Shown here: piece by piece, positions 15,415 through 23,314 of the stretch | Position numbering within the stretch: the stretch's first letter is position 1 | Layout of the letters: the number at the start of each line of letters is the position of its first letter | Source: Chryseobacterium sp. OV279 | Lineage (GTDB): Bacteria; Bacteroidota; Bacteroidia; Flavobacteriales; Weeksellaceae | Assembly (NCBI RefSeq): GCF_900128945.1 | Contig: NZ_FQUD01000003.1 | Span: 558,001 to 622,000, forward strand | Length of the DNA: 64,000 nucleotides | Reading direction: 5' to 3' | Position numbers and translations under genes: made by a program | The notes under the pieces: model-generated | What the model saw: only the letters and a program-made list of their open reading frames with translations | What the model was told of the DNA's origin: nothing | Databases searched by the model: none

Positions 15415-16914
15415 ATGAAAAGTTTAGACATTCATAAAAGTGAATATTTAAAACAGTTTAAAGGCCAGACCTACGGGAGGAATCTTTTCAGAACGCAGGA
15501 AGAAGAAAGACTGGATGCTCCCAATGAGGAGTGCGGAATCTTCGGACTGTATTCTGACAATGATCTCGATACGTTTTCGCTTTCACAGTTCGGACTTTTT
15601 GCCCTGCAGCACAGAGGACAGGAAGCCTGCGGTATTTCCGTTTTAAAAGACGGGAAAATCACGAACATGAAAGACGAAGGACTGGTTTTAGACGTTTATA
15701 AAGAAATTCAGGAACCTGAGGCTTTTATGGGAAATTCTGCAATCGGGCATACCCGTTATACCACTGCAGGAGACAAAAAGAAGTATAATTTCCAGCCGTT
15801 CTTCGCGAAAAACGAGTACGACCAGATTATTCTTTCTATAGCGCATAACGGTAACCTTACCAATGCGAGAGAATTAAAAAATGAACTGGAAGCTGAAGGC
15901 GTTGTCTTCAGAGCTACTTCCGATTCTGAGGTTATTTTAAGATTGATCCAGAAAAATCTTGACTTAGGACTTCGTGGAGCCATCAAAGCCACCATGGAGA
16001 AAATTGAAGGTGCTTATTCCGTAGTAGGGATGACGAGAAATAAATTCTTTGCATTCAGAGATTTCAACGGGATCCGTCCATTGGTTTTAGGAGCTGTTGA
16101 CGAAAATACTTACGTGGTAGCTTCCGAATCTGTTGCTTTAGATGCTGTAGGCGCTCAGTATGTGCGTGATATCCTTCCGGGAGAGATCATTTATACCAAT
16201 GAAAATGAGCCTGGAAAACTTCAGTCTTATATGGTGAATGAAGGAAGAGGAAAGCAGAGAATCTGTTCTTTTGAATACATCTACTTCGCAAGACCTGACT
16301 CTACTTTGGAAAATATCAACGTATATGAAATCAGAGAAAAATCCGGTGAAAAGATCTGGGAGCAGGCACCTGTAGAAGCTGATATCGTGATCGGGGTTCC
16401 TGATTCTGGAGTTCCGGCTGCCATAGGTTTCTCAAAAGCTTCCGGAATACCTTTCCGTCCGGTTCTGATCAAAAACAGATACATCGGAAGAAGTTTTATC
16501 GTTCCTACACAGGAAATGAGAGAAAGGGTAGTGAACCTTAAGCTTAACCCGATCATTTCTGAGATCAAGGATAAAAGAGTAGTGATCATCGACGATTCTA
16601 TCGTAAGAGGAACTACTTCCAAAAGATTGGTGAAAATATTGAAGGATGCAGGCGTAAAAGAGATCCACTTCAGAAGTGTTTCTCCCCCCATTATTGCTCC
16701 TTGCTACTTAGGAATCGACACTCCGTCAAAAGATGATCTGATTTCAGCCAATATGACAACAGAAGAGCTTAGAGACTATCTGGGTGTAGACTCTTTGGAG
16801 TTCTTAAGCACAGAAAACCTGAAAGAAATTTTAGGATCTTCCAACCACTGTTTCGGATGTTTCACAGAAGAATATCCGGTAGAAAAAGGAGAGGAGATAG
16901 AATTATTTAATTAA
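15415..16914 (+). CDS. purF: Amidophosphoribosyltransferase
   Basis: This 499-residue enzyme commits PRPP and glutamine to purine synthesis. The N-terminal nucleophile domain has its catalytic Cys at residue 40 (EECGIFGLY), so about 39 residues would be a cleaved propeptide. The phosphoribosyltransferase domain has VVIIDDSIVRGTTS, the PRPP loop. Four cysteines occur at the positions used for the 4Fe-4S cluster in the Bacillus-type enzyme: RICSFEY, IAPCYLG and NHCFGC. It is followed by a strong terminator, ending the purine block. Confidence 0.95.
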   Translation: MKSLDIHKSEYLKQFKGQTYGRNLFRTQEEERLDAPNEECGIFGLYSDNDLDTFSLSQFGLFALQHRGQEACGISVLKDGKITNMKDEGLVLDVYKEIQEPEAFMGNSAIGHTRYTTAGDKKKYNFQPFFAKNEYDQIILSIAHNGNLTNARELKNELEAEGVVFRATSDSEVILRLIQKNLDLGLRGAIKATMEKIEGAYSVVGMTRNKFFAFRDFNGIRPLVLGAVDENTYVVASESVALDAVGAQYVRDILPGEIIYTNENEPGKLQSYMVNEGRGKQRICSFEYIYFARPDSTLENINVYEIREKSGEKIWEQAPVEADIVIGVPDSGVPAAIGFSKASGIPFRPVLIKNRYIGRSFIVPTQEMRERVVNLKLNPIISEIKDKRVVIIDDSIVRGTTSKRLVKILKDAGVKEIHFRSVSPPIIAPCYLGIDTPSKDDLISANMTTEELRDYLGVDSLEFLSTENLKEILGSSNHCFGCFTEEYPVEKGEEIELFN

Positions 16915-16939
16915 TCATCTACGATTCGAAATAAAAAAG

Positions 16940-16977
16940 AAAGAGCCAGACATTGAGTCTGGCTCTTTTTGTTTTTA
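16940..16977 (+). terminator. Terminator of purF
   Basis: AAAGAGCCAGAC-ATTGA-GTCTGGCTCTTT is a twelve-pair perfect stem followed by a T-rich tail. Confidence 0.95.
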
Positions 16978-17030
16978 TAAATGTATCAAAAGCTTAATAT
17001 TCCTTTATCATACGGTACAAGGGCAAATTC

Positions 17031-17038
17031 TAAATTTG
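17031..17038 (+). promoter_or_regulatory. -7 box for the phosphodiesterase gene
   Basis: TAAATTTG lies 20 bases before ATG 17059 and within the longer possible frame from 16981, which argues for the shorter start. Confidence 0.55.
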
Positions 17039-17058
17039 TTTCCTTAAAATGTAGCGAA

Positions 17059-18006
17059 ATGAAGAACGTATTTTTAACCGGTGCTTTTCTGGTACTGGCC
17101 CAATGGTATTCCTCTCAGACTTTTGATAATCAGGCGCATCGTGGCGGAAAGTCCTTATATCCTGAAAATACAATTCCGGCCATGAAAAACGCACTGAAAA
17201 TGAATGTAACGACGCTGGAAATGGACCTTGCGATCACGAAAGACAAAAAAGTAATCCTTTCTCATGATGCTTTTCTTTCCCCTGAATTAATAACAAAACC
17301 GAACGGAACCTATATTCCTAAAGACTCCGGGTTTTACTATAAAATTTATGATATGTCCTATGCAAAGATTCAGACCTTTGACGTAGGCTCAAAGAAACTT
17401 GACCGCTATCCTGACCAGAAGAAGATGAAGGTTCAGAAACCGCTCTTCGCAGATGTAATCGATGCCTGTGAGGCTTATTCCCGCGAGCTGAAAAGACCTC
17501 TGCCTTTTTATAATATAGAAACCAAAACACGCCCGTTTTCAGATCATATATTTCATCCGGAACCTAAGGAATTTGTAGATCTGATGATGAAGATTATTCT
17601 CAAAAAAGGCATTCAGGACCGGGTCATTATTCAGTCGTTTGATCCCAGAACACTGGAAATCATTCATAAAGAATATCCTAAGATCATGACTGCTCTGCTG
17701 GTAGAAAAAGTGGATGATAAAAAGATAGCGCAACAACAGGCTCATTTCGAAAATATAGCCACCGAAAAATTCAAACAGTATCCGAACCATTTGAATGGCG
17801 TGGCAGGAGATATGAAATTTCTGAGTTTTACTCCAACCATTTACAGTCCTGAACATACACTTGTGACTTCAAAATTGGTACAGGAATGCCACGCATTAGG
17901 GATGAAAGTAATCCCATGGACGGTCAATACCAAAGAAAGATTAAAAGAATTAAAAGATATGGGAATAGACGGAGTGATCAGCGATGATCCGCGGATATTT
18001 GAATAA
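17059..18006 (+). CDS. Exported glycerophosphodiester phosphodiesterase
   Basis: From ATG 17059 the 315-residue protein has a signal peptide (MKNVFLTGAFLVLAQW...SSQ). The TIM-barrel GDPD signatures follow: AHRGG, YPENTIPAM, LEMDLAITKDKKVILSHD (metal-binding Glu/Asp and catalytic His) and, near the end, KVIPWTVN with DGVISDDP. It hydrolyses glycerophosphodiesters from phospholipid breakdown to glycerol-3-phosphate and an alcohol, probably in the periplasm. The start at 16981 would add 26 residues without signal-peptide character. It is a single-gene unit with a promoter box at 17031. Confidence 0.9.
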   Translation: MKNVFLTGAFLVLAQWYSSQTFDNQAHRGGKSLYPENTIPAMKNALKMNVTTLEMDLAITKDKKVILSHDAFLSPELITKPNGTYIPKDSGFYYKIYDMSYAKIQTFDVGSKKLDRYPDQKKMKVQKPLFADVIDACEAYSRELKRPLPFYNIETKTRPFSDHIFHPEPKEFVDLMMKIILKKGIQDRVIIQSFDPRTLEIIHKEYPKIMTALLVEKVDDKKIAQQQAHFENIATEKFKQYPNHLNGVAGDMKFLSFTPTIYSPEHTLVTSKLVQECHALGMKVIPWTVNTKERLKELKDMGIDGVISDDPRIFE

Positions 18007-18128
18007 CCGGTAAAGAGGTTTGAGAGTGGGAGTGTTTTAGGGTTTGAGCGTTAGACTGTCTGAGAGTTTTAGGATTTCAGTATGCGCATAATCTAATACA
18101 CCAGAATGGCTGAATGAATGACAAATAC

Positions 18129-18157
18129 CTGGTGGCTGAGGGCCTCGAAGCCACCAG
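18129..18157. repeat. CTGGTGGCT...AGCCACCAG hairpin element
   Basis: Nine-base arms flank an eleven-base centre that itself contains GAGG/CCTC. A related, degenerate copy lies at 47141-47169. It may help end transcription from the phosphodiesterase gene, but has no T run. Confidence 0.5.
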
Positions 18158-18204
18158 TGATAATATCTGATATCTGAAATCTGGTGTCTGACATCTATCA
18201 TCAT

Positions 18205-18247
18205 CAAAAAACGAAAGTCCGGACTTAAAAATTTAAATCCGGACTTT
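18205..18247 (-). terminator. Terminator of the first porin-family gene
   Basis: AAAGTCCGGA...TCCGGACTTT (18214-18247) is a ten-pair stem with T-rich flank on the minus strand. Confidence 0.8.
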
Positions 18248-18277
18248 ACTATAGGTTAAATAATTGATTGTCTCTTA

Positions 18278-18985
18278 TTAGAACTTGTAATTCAGACCTA
18301 ACTGAAATGCTCTGTGGTTCAATGGTTCTGTACCTTCAGGCTTTTGGTTTCTCATATCCGTAAGACTGTTGATGTATCTTGCGTTGATTCCCAGGTTTTG
18401 AGTAATATCATATCCAAGACCTAAACCTAATCCTAAATTAAACTTGTTAACATTATCTTTGTTAATGTCTTCAGAGTTAGATACCGACTGAGTTGTGGTA
18501 ATACCACCTGTTGTCGTAGAAATCGTGCTGTCTCCGGAGTTTTTTCCGTTGATGAAATAGCTGAATTCAGGACCTGCCTCTACATAAAATCTTTCTGTAG
18601 GTCTCATTTGTACCATTAAAGGAACTGAGATATAGTTCATGGTAGTTTTGTACTCGCTTTTCGTTTTAACGTTCGTAGCACCCGTAGTTACATCTGTAGA
18701 TGAGATCACACTTCTAGCTCCTAACTGGTTATATAAAACCTCTGGTTGTAAGCTGAATTTCTGAGAAATTGGAATATTAACTAAAACCCCAGCATGGAAT
18801 CCTACTTTCTGGTTGTTAAGGCTTAATTTCTGCTCACTAAAGTAAGAAGAGTTTCCCCCTGCTTTGATACCAAATCTGATCGGTTGTTTTTCTTTTTTGA
18901 TAGGTTCCGGAGTTACTGTTTTTGTTTCCTGAGCAAATGTCATCATGCCAGCAGTAACTGCCAACCCTAGAAATAACTTCTTCAT
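18278..18985 (-). CDS. Outer-membrane beta-barrel protein, porin family (copy 1)
   Basis: From ATG 18985 this 235-residue protein has a signal peptide (MKKLFLGLAVTAGMMTFAQ) and an eight-stranded type outer-membrane beta-barrel of the PorT/OMP_b-brl kind: FGIKAGGNSSYF, KVGFHAGVLVNIPISQKFSLQPEVLYNQLG, YVEAGPEFSYFI, and a terminal FQLGLNYKF with a C-terminal aromatic. Such proteins sit in the outer membrane; their cargo or role is usually unknown. It is the most distant of four paralogues. A longer frame to 19033 is possible but a sigma-54-like element at 19052-19068 and the clean signal peptide favour 18985. Confidence 0.85.
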   Translation of the reverse strand: MKKLFLGLAVTAGMMTFAQETKTVTPEPIKKEKQPIRFGIKAGGNSSYFSEQKLSLNNQKVGFHAGVLVNIPISQKFSLQPEVLYNQLGARSVISSTDVTTGATNVKTKSEYKTTMNYISVPLMVQMRPTERFYVEAGPEFSYFINGKNSGDSTISTTTGGITTTQSVSNSEDINKDNVNKFNLGLGLGLGYDITQNLGINARYINSLTDMRNQKPEGTEPLNHRAFQLGLNYKF

Positions 18986-19051
18986 AATTTTATTTTTTAA
19001 TTTTACTGTTGTACTTCGTGTCCGGTTTTTCAATCAGACTTGAATTATTTT

Positions 19052-19068
19052 GCAAAATGCTTGCCAAA
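19052..19068 (-). promoter_or_regulatory. Sigma-54-like promoter for porin copy 1
   Basis: TTTGGCAAGCATTTTGC on the minus strand has the GG-N10-GC spacing of -24/-12 promoters (TGGCA-N6-TTGC core here). Predicted start about 19040, 55 bases before ATG 18985. Confidence 0.6.
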
Positions 19069-19431
19069 CTCGGAAAATCCTTATCTGAAGGGCTTTTGGG
19101 AGGGTTTTGACTGTTGTCTTTTCTCTTCTTTTAACGATTTTTTATGAAAAATTATATTATGAAATTCAGTTTTTTGATTGGGATATTAGGCTAAAACGCA
19201 TTTATGTTGATGATTTAACATAGTGTTAAACCGGAAAAAATTAGACAAAAAAAGATAAGATAATTGATGAAGATGTCTAAGCTTTTATTTTCTTCAAGAG
19301 TGAAATAGAAAAAGCAAGCCATGTACATTAATGTTATATTGAAGGCGCAAACATATTTTCGAATTTCTTTGCGACCCTGTGCATTTTCCAACAAGAAATT
19401 TAACCAAATTTTTTAAGTGAAGTCGCAATTT
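19069..19431. other. Gene-free stretch, nothing recognisable
   Basis: No frame here looks coding. The base composition is very AT-rich, and I see no clear terminator for the small lipoprotein gene above it. Confidence 0.4.
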
Positions 19432-19611
19432 TTAAATCCAAAATAGAGCACGCTCATTATGGGTTAGCATTCTAAAAGCTGGAATTTGAGCTTTTCCAGT
19501 TATTTCCTTAAAGCCTGTTGATTCAACAATTACCCCGCTCTCTTTTTTACTGTCATTACATGAAAACAATAACATCAATAAATATAATAGACCTATTAAA
19601 TTTTTCTTCAT
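19432..19611 (-). CDS. Small lipoprotein, possibly a truncated remnant
   Basis: From ATG 19611 the 59-residue product has a lipoprotein signal with the lipobox LLFSC (Cys18) and a short polar tail. Mature lipoproteins of about 40 residues exist, but the abrupt end in ERALFWI and the lack of a terminator leave open that this is the front of a broken longer gene. A start at 19632 would add seven residues (MRNRIIR) with no benefit. It splits the porin array together with the gene upstream. Function unknown. Confidence 0.45.
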   Translation of the reverse strand: MKKNLIGLLYLLMLLFSCNDSKKESGVIVESTGFKEITGKAQIPAFRMLTHNERALFWI

Positions 19612-19704
19612 GCGTATAATTCTATTTCTCAATTGTTGAGAGAACTGAGCTCAGTGTTAGGCGACCTCTCAAAAAAACATAACAATCCCAGATACTTTAT
19701 AGTA

Positions 19705-20130
19705 TTATGACTCTGCAGATCTGATTTTCACTTCTTTTAAATTACTTTTAAAGGTAACAGACACAAATACAAGAAAAAAAATCTGACACATAAACATCCA
19801 GTTGCCAATGATCCAGTAAGAGAAATAATTAGAATTCGGAATCATACTTCTAAAACATAATATAAAATTGTGAAAGACATCAACTATAATAATTACGAAA
19901 GTCAACCATATTCCGGTTTTGGGCTTGATGATTAATAAGATTGCAGCAATGGGATCAATAAAAGTCAAACTATCCCAAAAAAATCTGGTAAAAAACGGAG
20001 CATTATAATTTTCCGACAAAAATCCATTATTAATTATCCAGATTAGATGCGTAGTCATGCCACTTAGCATTGCTATACTTTGCATAATTAGGATAGTCTT
20101 TATTTTTATATGAAGTTTGGCAAAAAGCAT
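19705..20130 (-). CDS. Small integral membrane protein, unknown
   Basis: The 141-residue product has four hydrophobic helices (about 15-33, 52-68, 72-92 and 105-128) with short polar loops and a basic tail. It looks like a four-helix inner-membrane protein such as the small DoxX-like or DUF families, but I cannot name one. It lies between porin copies 1 and 2, which otherwise would be adjacent, so it was probably inserted into the array or the array grew around it. Confidence 0.55.
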   Translation of the reverse strand: MLFAKLHIKIKTILIMQSIAMLSGMTTHLIWIINNGFLSENYNAPFFTRFFWDSLTFIDPIAAILLIIKPKTGIWLTFVIIIVDVFHNFILCFRSMIPNSNYFSYWIIGNWMFMCQIFFLVFVSVTFKSNLKEVKIRSAES

Positions 20131-20350
20131 CGTATTTATTTTAAAATCATTTAATTGTGGACAGTCCCAACGTAAGCAAATAACGCTTTATTTCAGGATA
20201 ATGACTCTTACCAATTAAATGAGTTAAGATACTGATAAAAAAAGACTTTTTTCCATTAGAGGTAAAAACACATTTTCTGTTAACTGTCCTGATAACAGAA
20301 AGCCAGATAGCATCATACTCCCTAATACTAATGTCCTATTTAATGTCTAT

Positions 20351-20384
20351 AAAAAATGCCGGACCTCCGAAAAGACCCGACATT
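20351..20384 (-). terminator. Terminator of porin copy 2
   Basis: AATGTCGG...CCGGCATT on the minus strand (one G-U pair) followed by TTTT. Confidence 0.75.
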
Positions 20385-20404
20385 AACTTGAAAATAATAT
20401 ATCT

Positions 20405-21088
20405 CTATTTGAATTTATACGCTAAACCAACTTGGAATGCATTATTTCTAACCGCATTTCCATTGCCGTGCTTATAGATGTCTGTAATACCTGCTGTAAA
20501 CCTAGCTGTCACTGCAAGATTTTGAGTGAAATAATATCCGGCTCCAATCCCGATTCCAAAATTGAATTTATTGAATAAACCGTTTGAAAGTTTATCAGAA
20601 TAGCTTGTTGTAGTCTTGATATTATCTGTAGTGTCAGTCCATTCTCCCTTAGATCTTCCGCCTAGAAGAAACCCAAATTCAGGTCCGGCTTCTACATATA
20701 AATCAGGAATGATATTATATTGAAACATTACAGGTACGGATAGGTAACTTAACGAAAGAGTTTCCTTTCCTTCTAATTTGGTCATAGGGCCGGGATCAAA
20801 CATTCTGCTGGTTTCTATTTTTGCACCCAGCCCGCTGTATAATATTTCCGGCTGAAGACTGAATTTTTCTGAGATTGGAATGTTGGCAAAAACTCCGGCA
20901 TTAAAACCAATTTTTGCTTTTTGGTCAGAATACATCCAGCCATTGTCATATACTTCGCTAATGGTAGAAATGTTCATACCTCCTTTTACTCCAAAAGTAA
21001 TGGGAGATTTTGATTGAGCTTCTGTTTTTTCCTGCGCAAATGCCAGAGCACTCAGCGAAATGGACAATCCTAAAATTATTTTTTTCAT
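20405..21088 (-). CDS. Outer-membrane beta-barrel protein, porin family (copy 2)
   Basis: The 227-residue protein has a signal peptide (MKKIILGLSISLSALAFAQ) and the same barrel layout as its neighbours: FGVKGGMNISTIS, KIGFNAGVFANIPISEKFSLQPEILYSGLG, LYVEAGPEFGFLLGG, FNFGIGIGAGYYFTQN and the terminal NAFQVGLAYKFK. It is very close to copy 3, including the C-terminal half and the spacer upstream, so the two arose by a recent tandem duplication. Its promoter region holds a decayed version of the GG-N10-GC element. Located in the outer membrane; ligand unknown. Confidence 0.88.
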   Translation of the reverse strand: MKKIILGLSISLSALAFAQEKTEAQSKSPITFGVKGGMNISTISEVYDNGWMYSDQKAKIGFNAGVFANIPISEKFSLQPEILYSGLGAKIETSRMFDPGPMTKLEGKETLSLSYLSVPVMFQYNIIPDLYVEAGPEFGFLLGGRSKGEWTDTTDNIKTTTSYSDKLSNGLFNKFNFGIGIGAGYYFTQNLAVTARFTAGITDIYKHGNGNAVRNNAFQVGLAYKFK

Positions 21089-21123
21089 GATTATAAAGTT
21101 TAAATTATTTTCTCAGCTTTTAA

Positions 21124-21140
21124 TGAAAATTCCCGTCAAA
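21124..21140 (-). promoter_or_regulatory. Decayed sigma-54-like element upstream of porin copy 2
   Basis: TTTGACGGGAATTTTCA aligns with the active-looking TTTGGCGGGAATTTTGC of copy 3, but both invariant dinucleotides are changed (GG to GA, GC to CA). Confidence 0.45.
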
Positions 21141-21172
21141 GTGAGTAAATTAAAAAAGTCTTATTATAAATC

Positions 21173-21208
21173 AAAAGACCAGGCTTAAACGAATAAACCT
21201 GACCTTTT
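21173..21208 (-). terminator. Terminator of porin copy 3
   Basis: AAAGGTCAGG...CCTGGTCTTT on the minus strand, ten pairs including two G-U, with a T-rich tail. It is nearly identical to the hairpin at 22044-22080. Confidence 0.75.
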
Positions 21209-21269
21209 GTAATCTTTTTATCAACACTGAATTAAATAAAATTCCAGCATTTTATGATATCAATATTGA

Positions 21270-21959
21270 TTATTTGAATTTGTAAGCTACACCTACCTGG
21301 AATGCATTATTTCTAATGGCATCTGAACTGTTTTCCTTATAAATATCTGTAATACCTGCAGTGAATCTGGCGGTTACCCCAAAGTTCTGAGTAAAATAAT
21401 ATCCCGCTCCGATACCGATGCCAAAGTTGAATTTATTGTGAAGATTCTTAACAATTTTATCAGAAAAGCTTGTTGTTTGTGTAGTCGTAGTATTTCCTGA
21501 AGTTACAGTTGTTGTAATATCCCCTTTGTCTTTTCCTCCTAAAAGAAATCCGAACTCAGGTCCTGCTTCTACATAAAGCTGAGGAAGGATATTGTATTGT
21601 ACCATTACAGGAACCGTAAGATAGTTCAATGTTTTTTTGTACTCAACTTCTCTTTTGTATTTATCAGAATTATTGTAGTATACCTCTCTTTCTTCAGTTT
21701 TTGAACCCAATTGGTTAAAAAGAAGTTCAGGCTGAATGCTGAATTTCTCTGCTACCGGAATGTTTACAAATACGCCGGCATTAAAACCTGGCTTCAGTTT
21801 CTGATCATTGTCATACTGGTCAGCTTTACTAAGGGTAGAAGCGTTGAATCCAGCTTTAACTCCGAAAGTAACCGGTGATACAGATGCAGATTTAGTTTTT
21901 TCCTGTGCATTCACCAAAAGGCTTCCTGCAAATGCTAATCCTAAAATTAGTTTTTTCAT
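21270..21959 (-). CDS. Outer-membrane beta-barrel protein, porin family (copy 3)
   Basis: The 229-residue protein has a signal peptide (MKKLILGLAFAGSLLVNAQ) and the family barrel motifs FGVKAGFNASTLS, KPGFNAGVFVNIPVAEKFSIQPELLFNQLG, LYVEAGPEFGFLLGG, FNFGIGIGAGYYFTQNFGVTA and the terminal FQVGVAYKFK. It differs from copies 2 and 4 mainly in the surface loops (about 65-85 and 140-165), as expected of outer-membrane proteins under surface selection. An intact sigma-54-like element lies about 40-50 bases upstream of ATG 21959. Confidence 0.88.
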   Translation of the reverse strand: MKKLILGLAFAGSLLVNAQEKTKSASVSPVTFGVKAGFNASTLSKADQYDNDQKLKPGFNAGVFVNIPVAEKFSIQPELLFNQLGSKTEEREVYYNNSDKYKREVEYKKTLNYLTVPVMVQYNILPQLYVEAGPEFGFLLGGKDKGDITTTVTSGNTTTTQTTSFSDKIVKNLHNKFNFGIGIGAGYYFTQNFGVTARFTAGITDIYKENSSDAIRNNAFQVGVAYKFK

Positions 21960-21995
21960 GATTTTTAAAGTTTAAACTTATGTTCCCACACTGCA

Positions 21996-22012
21996 GCAAA
22001 ATTCCCGCCAAA
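21996..22012 (-). promoter_or_regulatory. Sigma-54-like promoter for porin copy 3
   Basis: TTTGGCGGGAATTTTGC with GG-N10-GC spacing; predicted start about 21984, 25 bases before ATG 21959. Confidence 0.6.
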
Positions 22013-22043
22013 GGGATTAAACTGATAAATATCATGTTTTACG

Positions 22044-22157
22044 CGAAAAGGTCAGGCTTAAATGAATAAACCTGACCTTTTCTATTGAAATCAATTTGTA
22101 TATGAAGAAACTTTTTTGCTTTCAGATATTGACTAAAACATCAACGTCTTCCGGCTT
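22044..22157 (-). ncRNA. Candidate small RNA or gutted porin unit between promoter and terminator
   Basis: A sigma-54-like element at 22169-22185 predicts transcription from about 22157. About 80 bases later comes a perfect stem AAAAGGTCAGG.../CCTGACCTTTT (22044-22080), almost identical to the terminator of porin copy 3. No frame of useful length lies between. It is either a promoter-terminator scar of a deleted porin gene or a real RNA of about 110 bases. The hairpin's T tail on the minus strand is short. Confidence 0.35.
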
Positions 22158-22168
22158 CTCAGATATAC

Positions 22169-22185
22169 GCAAACTTCTTGCCAAA
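22169..22185 (-). promoter_or_regulatory. Orphan sigma-54-like promoter
   Basis: TTTGGCAAGAAGTTTGC with GG-N10-GC spacing. No coding sequence follows on the minus strand before a hairpin at 22080. Confidence 0.5.
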
Positions 22186-22213
22186 AATGCTGAATGGAGA
22201 AAATTTTCCACAC

Positions 22214-22246
22214 AAAAAAACCGGACTAAATAAATAATCCGGCTTT
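22214..22246 (-). terminator. Terminator of porin copy 4
   Basis: GCCGGA...TCCGGT (22221-22246, one G-U pair) followed on the minus strand by seven T. Confidence 0.8.
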
Positions 22247-22286
22247 CTATTGAATATAAAATTTGTTATCTGAATGTTAAAGCTTA

Positions 22287-22922
22287 CTATTTGAATTTAT
22301 AAGCTAATCCTACCTGGAATGTGTTGTTTCTTACAGCATCAGATCCGTTAGGTCTGTTTTTAGCTACGTCTGTTAAACCAGCAACATATCTAGCTGTAAT
22401 TCCGAAGTTGTCTGTGAAGTAATATCCTGCTCCAAGACCGATCCCAAAGTTGAATGTTTTTAAATCATCTTTGTAGTTATCAGAAGTACTAGAGTTTCCG
22501 TTACTTTCATTTTTGATTTTGTTTTTTGCACTCACCATAAAACCAAACTCAGGACCAGCTTCTACAAAAAGATTAGGAATAAGGTTGTACTGGAACATTA
22601 CCGGTACAGCGATGTAATCTAATTTAGTTGAAGAAGAATACTTGTTTCCTAATACAGTATACTCAGATTTTGAACCATACTGAGAGTATAAAACCTCCGG
22701 CTGAATGCTGAATGATTCTGCAACTGGAATGTTAGCAAATACACCTGCATTGAAACCGATTTTAGATTTTTGATCATCTAAACCTTCGTCTTTAGAAAGA
22801 GAAGATACGTTCATCCCACCTTTTACACCAAATGTTACCGGGTTAGATGAAGACTTTGGAGTCTGTTGTGCGAATGCCAGTGAACTTGCAGTTACTGCTA
22901 ATCCTAAAATTAACTTTTTCAT
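22287..22922 (-). CDS. Outer-membrane beta-barrel protein, porin family (copy 4)
   Basis: The 211-residue protein has a signal peptide (MKKLILGLAVTASSLAFAQ) and the same barrel plan: FGVKGGMNVSSLS, KIGFNAGVFANIPVAESFSIQPEVLYSQYG, LFVEAGPEFGFMVS, FNFGIGLGAGYYFTDNFGITA and the terminal FQVGLAYKFK. It is the shortest copy, with smaller loops. The upstream element is nearly a full sigma-54-like site. As the first copy in transcription direction it may be closest to the ancestral gene, but order does not prove this. Confidence 0.88.
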   Translation of the reverse strand: MKKLILGLAVTASSLAFAQQTPKSSSNPVTFGVKGGMNVSSLSKDEGLDDQKSKIGFNAGVFANIPVAESFSIQPEVLYSQYGSKSEYTVLGNKYSSSTKLDYIAVPVMFQYNLIPNLFVEAGPEFGFMVSAKNKIKNESNGNSSTSDNYKDDLKTFNFGIGLGAGYYFTDNFGITARYVAGLTDVAKNRPNGSDAVRNNTFQVGLAYKFK

Positions 22923-23004
22923 AACTTTAATTTTTTAATATTTTACTATTCTTAATTTTAAATTTTACTACCGTTCAATTTTTTGGTTGAACGCAGAGTA
23001 TCTT

Positions 23005-23021
23005 TCAAATTGCTTGCCAAA
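23005..23021 (-). promoter_or_regulatory. Near-consensus sigma-54-like element for porin copy 4
   Basis: TTTGGCAAGCAATTTGA keeps GG and spacing but has GA for GC at -12. The rest of the 22923-23314 gap shows a short AAGCTT-containing palindrome near 23231 and nothing else I can name. Confidence 0.45.
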
Positions 23022-23314
23022 AATAATTTACATGACAAAAGTCAGTATAGAAAGATGTGGTGATTTCAGGTGATTTATGTTTAATTGGTTGATTATTAAT
23101 ATTTTATATTCCCTATTAAACGTTTGTTTAGAAATAATCTAAATTGTGAGCCTTTCAAAACTGTACACTATTCTATTAAAATAAATTAAAAACGATGTTA
23201 TTTCATAATAAGCTGTAATATTGTAGATTAAGCTTTTTAAGCTTGATGAAAACTTGGCAAAGGAACATTTGAATTTCTAAATAATAGTTAGTGCACTATA
23301 AGAAAACTTGAAGT

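Noticed and set aside
22102..22233. Plus-strand frame of 43 residues starting MKKLFCF
   Set aside because: It runs antisense through a terminator and a promoter-like element, with no homolog-like content.
23254..23275. TTGGCAAAGGAACATTTGA as a further sigma-54 site on the plus strand
   Set aside because: The spacing from GG to the downstream element is wrong (no GC after ten bases).
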